From NCBI GenBank assembly GCA_965367215.1, contig CBDUIJ010000337.1:1-6389 (forward strand): 6,389 nt of DNA, written 5' to 3'. The notes under the pieces were generated by a model that worked only from the letters and a program-made list of their open reading frames with translations, ran no database searches and was not told the DNA's origin. Positions 1 to 4,469 of this stretch are shown piece by piece; the first letter of the stretch is position 1, and each line of letters opens with the position of its first letter. The position numbers and the translations under genes are program-made. The stretch is from Granulosicoccus sp965367215. GTDB taxonomy: Bacteria; Pseudomonadota; Gammaproteobacteria; Granulosicoccales; Granulosicoccaceae.

Positions 1-1
1 T

Positions 2-664
2 CCTCCCGAGAGCAACCTCGTGGTGCGTGCTGCAAGAGCCTTGCAGGCGCATTCCGGTACGCGTGCCGGAACGGACATCACTCTTGAGAAAGTCATTCCT
101 ACAGGCGGTGGCCTGGGTGGTGGCAGCTCCGATGCGGCAACCACTCTGGTGGCGCTGAATGAGTTCTGGCGTCTGGGTCTGAGTATCAAGGAACTGGCAG
201 AAATCGGTGTCACCGTCAGTGCCGACGTTCCTGTCTTTGTCTATGGCCAGGCTAGCTGGGCAGAAGGTATCGGTGACAAGCTGACACCTGTTGCACCGCT
301 GGAGCCCTGGTACCTTATCGTCAATCCGATGGTTCAGGTATCAACGGCTGCATTATTCAACGCCCCGGAATTGACACGGAACACAAGTCCGATCACAATA
401 CGCGACTTCATGGACGGCCGAAGCACTAACGTGTTCGAACCGGTCGTGGTAGCAAGGTATCCGGAAGTTGGCGCGGCTCTTGATTGGTTGCGTACCAATT
501 ACCGAGGTTTTCGCGCTAAAATGAGTGGAACGGGCAGCTGTGTCTTCACAGCGTTCGATTCAGAAGAAGAAGCACAGAAGTTGTGTGATCGCCTGCCAAA
601 GGGAATGACAGGTTTTGTAGTAAAAGGCAGAAATGCTTCTCCACTTTATGACTTTTCTGGATAG
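2..664 (+). CDS. ispE: 4-diphosphocytidyl-2-C-methyl-D-erythritol kinase, 3' part
   Basis: Cytosolic GHMP-family kinase of the MEP (non-mevalonate) isoprenoid pathway. It phosphorylates the 2-hydroxyl of CDP-methylerythritol with ATP. The reading frame is open from base 2 to the TAG at 662-664, giving 220 visible residues; roughly the first 65-70 residues, with the catalytic Lys region, lie left of the window. Visible family marks are N-L-V-V-R-A-A-R-A-L at the edge, the glycine-rich ATP loop PTGGGLGGGSSDAAT (about 95-140), the catalytic Asp of S-A-D-V-P-V-F (codon 224-226) and the C-terminal glycine motif M-S-G-T-G-S-C-V-F. The GTG at 20 is an internal Val codon, not the start. The end (N-A-S-P-L) matches where IspE normally stops, so the C-terminus is complete. 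The tRNA-Gln follows 29 nt later, and its -10 box begins 8 nt after the ispE stop. Confidence 0.96.
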   Translation, partial: PPESNLVVRAARALQAHSGTRAGTDITLEKVIPTGGGLGGGSSDAATTLVALNEFWRLGLSIKELAEIGVTVSADVPVFVYGQASWAEGIGDKLTPVAPLEPWYLIVNPMVQVSTAALFNAPELTRNTSPITIRDFMDGRSTNVFEPVVVARYPEVGAALDWLRTNYRGFRAKMSGTGSCVFTAFDSEEEAQKLCDRLPKGMTGFVVKGRNASPLYDFSG

Positions 665-684
665 TTTTAGCGTATAATTTGCGC
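648..684 (+). promoter_or_regulatory. Likely promoter for tRNA-Gln with G+C-rich discriminator
   Basis: A perfect TATAAT lies at 673-678, just after the ispE stop. The best -35 candidate is ATGACT at 648-653 (TGAC core matches), inside the last ispE codons, but the spacer is 19 nt, so the -35 is only fair. The bases after the -10 read TTGCGC (679-684), a G+C-rich discriminator of the kind known on stable-RNA promoters under ppGpp/DksA control. Transcription would start about 685-687, 7-9 nt before the mature tRNA end. The promoter may also serve prs by read-through, because no terminator is visible after the tRNA. Confidence 0.6.
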
Positions 685-693
685 AGTCTTGAT

Positions 694-769
694 TGGGCCG
701 TCGCCAAGCGGTTAAGGCACCGGGTTTTGATCCCGGCATTCGGAGGTTCGAATCCTCCCGGCCCAGCCA
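694..769 (+). tRNA. tRNA-Gln (anticodon TTG)
   Basis: Full cloverleaf read by eye. The acceptor stem 694-700 pairs with 759-765 (7 bp, starting with the T-A pair typical of bacterial tRNA-Gln), followed by discriminator G766 and encoded CCA at 767-769. The D stem is GCC 703-705 with GGC 716-718. The anticodon stem 720-724 pairs with 732-736, and its loop TTTTGAT has anticodon TTG at 727-729. The T stem 742-746 pairs with 754-758 around TTCGAAT. The sequence resembles the E. coli glnU/glnW tRNAs, and a tRNA-Gln between ispE and prs is a known arrangement in several gammaproteobacteria. It decodes CAA, and CAG by wobble. Length is 76 nt with CCA. Confidence 0.97.
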
Positions 770-786
770 TTATCTATGCAGTACCA

Positions 787-821
787 GATCAGTCCTCTTA
801 AACTTTAACAAGTTGCTGATC
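787..821 (+). other. Possible stem-loop in the prs leader
   Basis: GATCAG (787-792) can pair with CTGATC (816-821). Inside it, AACTT (801-805) can pair with AAGTT (810-814) around the loop TAAC. The two helices are separated by an asymmetric internal loop (793-800 against G815). The structure ends 2 nt before the prs ATG, in a leader that shows no clear Shine-Dalgarno sequence. It may affect prs translation, but stability was judged only by eye. There is no U-tract, so it is not a canonical terminator for the tRNA. Confidence 0.35.
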
Positions 822-823
822 CC

Positions 824-1777
824 ATGCATGAGCGCAAACTGATGATCTTTGGCGGAAACGCCAATCCTCGTTTGACTCAAAATATCGCCGCCTACCTGCA
901 ACAGCCTATCGGCAAGTTGCAATTGACGCGATTCAGTGATGGCGAAACCGCCGTCGAAATTCTCGAGAATGTGCGCGGCGGCGATGTCTTCATCGTTCAG
1001 CCTGTGTGCGCTCCCACCAACGATAATCTGATGGACCTGCTGGTCATGGTTGACGCCATGCGGCGTTCATCGGCTGACCGCATCACGGCCGTCGTGCCGT
1101 ATTACGGTTATGCCCGCCAGGATCGGCGAGTGCGCTCGGCGCGCGTTCCCATCACGGCCAAGCTCGTTGCCAACATGATGAGTGTCGCCGGTGTTGACCG
1201 GGTACTCACTGTTGATGTCCATGCCGAGCAGATCCAGGGATTCTTCGATATCCCGGTAGACAATGTCTACGCCTCTCCCTTGTTGTTGCTGGACATATGG
1301 CGCAGCAAATACGACAACCTGGTGGTCGTCTCCCCCGATGTCGGTGGTGTGGTCCGGGCGAGGGCAGTTGCCAAGCAGCTGGACGATGCCGACCTGGCCA
1401 TCATCGACAAGCGCCGGCCGCAAGCCAATCAGGCGCAGGTCATGCACATCATCGGTGAAGTGGCAGACCGAACCTGCGTCATCATCGATGACATGGTCGA
1501 CACCGCTGGCACCTTGTGCAAGGCCGCTGAAGCCCTGAAAGAACACGGCGCTACCAAAGTTGTGGCATTGGCCACACATCCAGTGCTGTCCGGCAAGGCA
1601 ATTTCGAACGTCAACGATTCAGTTCTCGATGAATTGGTCGTTACAGACACCATCCCGCTGTCCGAGGCCGCGCGAGCTTGCGATCGTATTCGCCAGCTGT
1701 CGGTTGCCGACCTTCTGGGTGAGACCATTCGCAGAATACATGAGGATGAATCAGTCAGCTCTGTCTATATGGACTAG
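824..1777 (+). CDS. prs: Ribose-phosphate pyrophosphokinase (PRPP synthase)
   Basis: Cytosolic enzyme that transfers pyrophosphate from ATP to ribose 5-phosphate. The product PRPP feeds purine, pyrimidine, histidine, tryptophan and NAD synthesis. The 317-residue product matches the length of class I bacterial Prs (E. coli 315) and is collinear with it. Motifs seen: R-F-S-D-G-E at 36-41, N-E-type A-P-T-N-D-N-L at 63-69, the ATP/flexible region Y-A-R-Q-D-R-R at 96-102, D-V-H-A-E-Q-I-Q-G-F-F at 131-141 (His133, metal/active site), catalytic loop K-R-R at 196-198 and the PRPP-binding loop DDMVDTAGTL at 222-231. The start at 824 gives M-H-E-R-K-L-M-I-F-G, placing the first strand as in relatives. 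An in-frame ATG at 842 would cut into it, and the ATG at 828 is out of frame. No good ribosome binding site precedes 824. The gene sits 54 nt after the tRNA and 88 nt before rplY. Confidence 0.97.
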   Translation: MHERKLMIFGGNANPRLTQNIAAYLQQPIGKLQLTRFSDGETAVEILENVRGGDVFIVQPVCAPTNDNLMDLLVMVDAMRRSSADRITAVVPYYGYARQDRRVRSARVPITAKLVANMMSVAGVDRVLTVDVHAEQIQGFFDIPVDNVYASPLLLLDIWRSKYDNLVVVSPDVGGVVRARAVAKQLDDADLAIIDKRRPQANQAQVMHIIGEVADRTCVIIDDMVDTAGTLCKAAEALKEHGATKVVALATHPVLSGKAISNVNDSVLDELVVTDTIPLSEAARACDRIRQLSVADLLGETIRRIHEDESVSSVYMD

Positions 1778-1785
1778 CTATCTGA

Positions 1786-1799
1786 TATAATTCGCCGGC
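1786..1799 (+). promoter_or_regulatory. Likely promoter -10 region for rplY
   Basis: A perfect TATAAT at 1786-1791 lies 8 nt after the prs stop. It is followed by the G+C-rich stretch TCGCCGGC, resembling the discriminator of the tRNA promoter upstream. No convincing -35 is present at the usual distance (the region around 1761-1768 is poor), so strength is uncertain. It would start a transcript near 1798 with a leader of about 68 nt before rplY, separating ribosomal-protein expression from prs. Confidence 0.45.
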
Positions 1800-1800
1800 T

Positions 1801-1818
1801 CTGCCTGGTCGCGGGCAG
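1801..1818 (+). other. Short hairpin at the predicted 5' end of the rplY transcript
   Basis: CTGCC (1801-1805) pairs with GGCAG (1814-1818), and a T-G pair can extend it inwards, leaving the loop GGTCGC. It lies only a few bases after the transcription start inferred from the TATAAT at 1786. It may simply shield the 5' end of the mRNA; there is no U-tract to make it a terminator. Confidence 0.3.
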
Positions 1819-1851
1819 TGAACGATGCACCAATTCCGGTGACATCGCCTT

Positions 1852-1859
1852 ACGGAGAA
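1852..1859 (+). promoter_or_regulatory. Ribosome binding site that fixes the rplY start
   Basis: The sequence ACGGAGAA contains GGAG at 1854-1857, 8 nt before the ATG at 1866. This supports the ATG at 1866 over the in-frame GTG at 1818, which has no such site and would add 16 residues absent from L25 proteins. Confidence 0.7.
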
Positions 1860-1865
1860 TCCGAC

Positions 1866-2528
1866 ATGTCTGACGATAACATCCACGTCAATGCCACGTC
1901 GCGCAGCGTTTTTGGGAAAGGTGCGAGCCGCCGCCTGCGTCGTGACAATCTGGTACCAGCCATTCTTTACGGTGCCGATAAAGAACCACAAGCCATTCAG
2001 CTGAAGCATAACGAGGTCGTCAAGCACCTCGATACTGAAGCTTTCTACTCACAACTGTTATCCGTCAGCGTTGATGGTGGTGAACCAGTTCGATCCCTGC
2101 TCAAGGACGTTCAGCGTCACCCCTACAAGCAACAGATCCTGCACATGGATTTCGTTCGCGTTGTAGCCGGTGCGGAACTGCAGGTCAGCGTACCGTTGCA
2201 CTTCATCAATGAAGATGTCTGTGTCGGTGCCAAGAGCGGCGGTATCATCAGCCACAACGACAACGAAGTTCTGGTTGCCTGTCGTCCACGTGATATCCCT
2301 GAAGCCATCGAAGTCGATATGGCTGCTCTGGATATCGGTGATTCCGTGCATCTGTCCAACCTGACCATGCCTGAAGGTGTGCGACTGGTTGACCTGCACG
2401 AAGCACATGATGACTCTGACCGTCAGGTTGCTGCTGTCAACGCACCACGTGTTGAAGCCGAACCTTCGGATGATGATGAAACACCTGCAGCTGATGTACC
2501 TGCTGGTGACTCCGACAGCGCCGAGTAA
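1866..2528 (+). CDS. rplY: 50S ribosomal protein L25, two-domain Ctc/TL5 type
   Basis: Ribosomal protein that binds 5S rRNA in the central protuberance of the 50S subunit. The 220-residue product is the long form with a C-terminal beta domain, not the single-domain form of about 94 residues in E. coli. The N-terminal RNA-binding barrel covers about residues 6-96, with family marks G-K-G-A-S-R-R-L-R (17-25), P-A-I-L-Y-G (31-36) and a basic stretch around L-K-D-V-Q-R-H-P (79-86). The second domain covers about 97-190, with the V-P-L-H-F segment at 109-113. The last 24 residues (197-220) form a low-complexity acidic tail rich in Asp, Glu, Ala and Pro, probably disordered. The start follows the GGAG site at 1854-1857. 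The gene has its own probable promoter after prs. The order prs-rplY-pth-ychF is a well-known bacterial cluster. Confidence 0.95.
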   Translation: MSDDNIHVNATSRSVFGKGASRRLRRDNLVPAILYGADKEPQAIQLKHNEVVKHLDTEAFYSQLLSVSVDGGEPVRSLLKDVQRHPYKQQILHMDFVRVVAGAELQVSVPLHFINEDVCVGAKSGGIISHNDNEVLVACRPRDIPEAIEVDMAALDIGDSVHLSNLTMPEGVRLVDLHEAHDDSDRQVAAVNAPRVEAEPSDDDETPAADVPAGDSDSAE

Positions 2529-2577
2529 TCACGACTCTCGATTGCTGATCCACTGATCGCTCCGGTTGGCGTGCCCG

Positions 2578-2612
2578 AAAACGGTACGTCAATCGGGGCG
2601 ATTGGCCGTTTT
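2578..2612 (+). other. Interrupted hairpin between rplY and pth, terminator- or attenuator-like
   Basis: AAAACGG (2578-2584) pairs perfectly with CCGTTTT (2606-2612). Inside, CAATC (2590-2594) pairs with GATTG (2600-2604) around loop GGGGC, with five unpaired bases on the left arm (2585-2589) and one on the right (2605). The A-run/T-run arms resemble a weak bidirectional terminator, but the inner helix is short. The right arm abuts GAGAG (2613-2617), the likely pth ribosome binding site, so an effect on pth expression is also possible. The rest of the 94-nt gap shows nothing recognisable. Confidence 0.35.
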
Positions 2613-2622
2613 GAGAGCTCCC

Positions 2623-3225
2623 ATGCCTGGTGAACACATCAAATTCGAACTGATTGCCGGTTTTGGTAATCCAGGGAGCGAGTACGCTGCCACTCGACAC
2701 AATGCCGGATTCTGGTTTGTGGATGAGCTGGCTCGTCAGTACGGTGGCACGTTCAATATCGACAAGCGTTTCTTTGCCGCTGTCGCCGATGTGCGCATCG
2801 ACGGGCGCAAGGTCTTCCTTGTAAAGCCCATGAACTTCATGAACAACAGCGGGCAGGGCCTGGCGGCCGTTGCACGCTTCTACAAGATCGAACCTGAGAA
2901 GATTCTGGTCGCCCACGATGAACTGGATCTGCCTCCGGGCCATATCCGACTGAAGAAAGCGGGTGGCCATGGCGGTCATAACGGACTGCGTGATTCACTG
3001 GCGAAACTGGGCAGCGGAGATTTCTGGCGCCTGCGTATCGGCATCGGGCATCCGGGCCACAAGAGTGCCGTATCGGGCTACGTCCTGAAACGTGCCACTG
3101 CAGAACAACAGCAACTGATGGATGAGGCAATCGAACTTGCCTTGCGGGAATCCGCCACCATCATCGACGGCGATATCAACGTCGCCACCAAGGCTTTGCA
3201 CAGCCACAAGCCTCCAACCACCTGA
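2623..3225 (+). CDS. pth: Peptidyl-tRNA hydrolase
   Basis: Cytosolic enzyme that cleaves the ester bond of peptidyl-tRNAs released from stalled ribosomes, recycling tRNA; it is usually essential in bacteria. The product is 200 residues, close to the family's usual size (E. coli 194). The active-site set is complete: Asn16 (G-F-G-N-P-G), catalytic His26 (T-R-H-N-A-G), Met73-Asn74 (N-F-M-N-N-S-G), Asp99 (A-H-D-E-L-D-L-P-P-G) and Asn120 (G-G-H-G-G-H-N-G-L). Each sits six residues later than in E. coli numbering. The start at 2623 is chosen because it places the first strand (F-E-L-I-A-G) as in relatives and has GAGAG at 2613-2617. An upstream in-frame start at 2566 would add 19 unrelated residues and run through the hairpin. 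ychF follows after 18 nt, so the two are probably co-transcribed. Confidence 0.96.
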   Translation: MPGEHIKFELIAGFGNPGSEYAATRHNAGFWFVDELARQYGGTFNIDKRFFAAVADVRIDGRKVFLVKPMNFMNNSGQGLAAVARFYKIEPEKILVAHDELDLPPGHIRLKKAGGHGGHNGLRDSLAKLGSGDFWRLRIGIGHPGHKSAVSGYVLKRATAEQQQLMDEAIELALRESATIIDGDINVATKALHSHKPPTT

Positions 3226-3243
3226 CAACCGGTAGCAACAGAC

Positions 3244-4335
3244 ATGGGTTTCAAATGCGCGATCGTGGGTTTGCCCAACGTAGGCAAGTCAACGTTGTTC
3301 AATGCCCTGACCAAGGCTGAAATTGCGGCAGAAAATTATCCTTTCTGCACCATCGAGCCGAACGTAGGCATCGTCCCGGTCCCGGATCTGCGACTCGATG
3401 CCCTCGCCGAGATCGTGCACCCGCAGCGCACGCTGCCGACCACCATGGAATTCGTGGATATTGCAGGTCTGGTGGCAGGAGCCTCGAAGGGCGAAGGACT
3501 GGGTAACCAGTTCCTGGCCAATATTCGCGAAACCGATGCCATCGCCCATGTGGTGCGCTGTTTTCAGGATGATGACGTCATTCACGTCTCCGGCAAGGTT
3601 GACCCGCTGGACGATATCGAGACGATCAACACCGAGTTGTTGCTGGCGGATATGGAAGCCATCGACAAGGCCTTGTTCAAGAACCGTAAAACGGCCAAAT
3701 CATCCAACAAGGATGCCATTGCGGAGCAGGCATTCCTGCAGAAGATCGCTGACACGCTGGCCAATGGTATTGCGGTACGTACGCTGGACCTGAGTGAACA
3801 GGAACGCAAATGGCTGCACCACTATCATCTGTTGACGGTCAAGCCGACCATGTACATCGCGAATGTGGATGAGAGCGGTTTCGAGAACAACCCCATGCTG
3901 GACGCCTTGCGCGAATATGCCACGGCCGAAGGTTCGGATGTCGTACCGGTCTGTGCCGCCATCGAAGCCGAGATCGTGCAACTCGATGATGAGGACAAGA
4001 AGGAATTTCTGGATGAGATGAATCTGGAAGAGCCGGGTCTGAATCGTGTCATTCGTGCTGGTTATGAATTGCTGGGTTTGCAGACCTTTTTCACCGCCGG
4101 TGAAAAGGAAGTGCGCGCCTGGACCGTACGTGCCGGTGCCACAGCGCCCAACGGCGCCGGACGCATCCATACCGATTTCGAAAAGGGTTTCATTCGTGCC
4201 GAAGTAGTCGGCTACGAGGATTTCGTGCAGTTCAAGGGCGAATCCGGCGCGAAGGAAGCGGGCAAATGGCGACTGGAAGGCAAGGACTACATCATGCGCG
4301 AAGGCGACGTGGTGCATTTTCGCTTCAACGTCTGA
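3244..4335 (+). CDS. ychF: Ribosome-binding ATPase YchF (Obg family, OLA1 type)
   Basis: Obg-family P-loop NTPase that prefers ATP, binds ribosomes and is linked in E. coli to the oxidative stress response. The 363-residue product has the same length as E. coli YchF and aligns throughout. Seen in order: G1/P-loop G-L-P-N-V-G-K-S-T (9-17), switch I region N-Y-P-F-C-T-I-E-P-N (31-40), G3 D-I-A-G-L (72-76), the catalytic His114 in V-I-H-V-S-G-K, a probable helical/coiled-coil insert (about 130-195), the altered G4 N-V-D-E (207-210) that explains ATP preference, and the C-terminal TGS domain (about 278-362) with H-T-D-F-E-K-G-F-I-R-A (309-319). The ATG at 3244 begins M-G-F-K-C as in relatives; the upstream GGTAG (3231-3235) is a weak ribosome binding site. 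The gene ends facing nasA, and no intrinsic terminator with a T-run is visible after it. Confidence 0.97.
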   Translation: MGFKCAIVGLPNVGKSTLFNALTKAEIAAENYPFCTIEPNVGIVPVPDLRLDALAEIVHPQRTLPTTMEFVDIAGLVAGASKGEGLGNQFLANIRETDAIAHVVRCFQDDDVIHVSGKVDPLDDIETINTELLLADMEAIDKALFKNRKTAKSSNKDAIAEQAFLQKIADTLANGIAVRTLDLSEQERKWLHHYHLLTVKPTMYIANVDESGFENNPMLDALREYATAEGSDVVPVCAAIEAEIVQLDDEDKKEFLDEMNLEEPGLNRVIRAGYELLGLQTFFTAGEKEVRAWTVRAGATAPNGAGRIHTDFEKGFIRAEVVGYEDFVQFKGESGAKEAGKWRLEGKDYIMREGDVVHFRFNV

Positions 4336-4356
4336 CCACTCGTCCTTGAAAGGCCG

Positions 4357-4391
4357 GGAATCTCCCTGCGGCAGAAGCCGCAGTGGGTTCC
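4357..4391. repeat. Strong inverted repeat (hairpin) over the C-G-F-C codons
   Basis: CTGCGGC (4366-4372) pairs with GCCGCAG (4377-4383) around the loop AGAA. The helix can be extended by C-T-C/G-G-G (4362-4364 with 4385-4387, one T-G pair) and GGAA/TTCC (4357-4360 with 4388-4391). No T-run follows on either strand. Read on the - strand, the core is simply the codons for C-G-F-C-R of the NasA Fe-S domain remnant, so the symmetry may be a coding by-product rather than a terminator. It might still help end ychF or nasA transcripts. Confidence 0.5.
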
Positions 4392-4396
4392 GACCT

Positions 4397-4413
4397 GCAG
4401 GCAACTCGCCTGC
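4397..4413. repeat. Second small inverted repeat in the convergent gap
   Basis: GCAGGC (4397-4402) pairs with GCCTGC (4408-4413) around AACTC. It lies 5 nt from the larger hairpin and, like it, inside the NasA Fe-S domain remnant, across the site where the reading frame appears to return to that of nasA. No T-run follows on either strand. Confidence 0.4.
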
Positions 4414-4469
4414 TGACTGCGCATCATGCAGACCTGCTCGGAGAATGGCTCGTCTGACCTGAGTCCTGC

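Noticed and set aside
546..770. 74-codon minus-strand open frame across the tRNA-Gln (product containing G-G-F-E-P-P-N)
   Set aside because: It is the antisense reading of the tRNA, a well-known false protein in annotations. The cloverleaf explains this stretch fully.
694..823. tRNA-Gln as an attachment site for an integrated element
   Set aside because: No integrase gene is visible and no repeat of the tRNA 3' end was noticed in the window; the neighbours are the usual housekeeping genes.
1818..1865. Upstream in-frame GTG start for rplY adding 16 residues
   Set aside because: It has no ribosome binding site, the added residues do not look like L25, and the ATG at 1866 has GGAG at ideal spacing.
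2566..2622. Upstream in-frame start for pth adding 19 residues
   Set aside because: The extension is absent from Pth proteins and runs through the 2578-2612 hairpin. ATG 2623 puts the first beta strand in the expected place.
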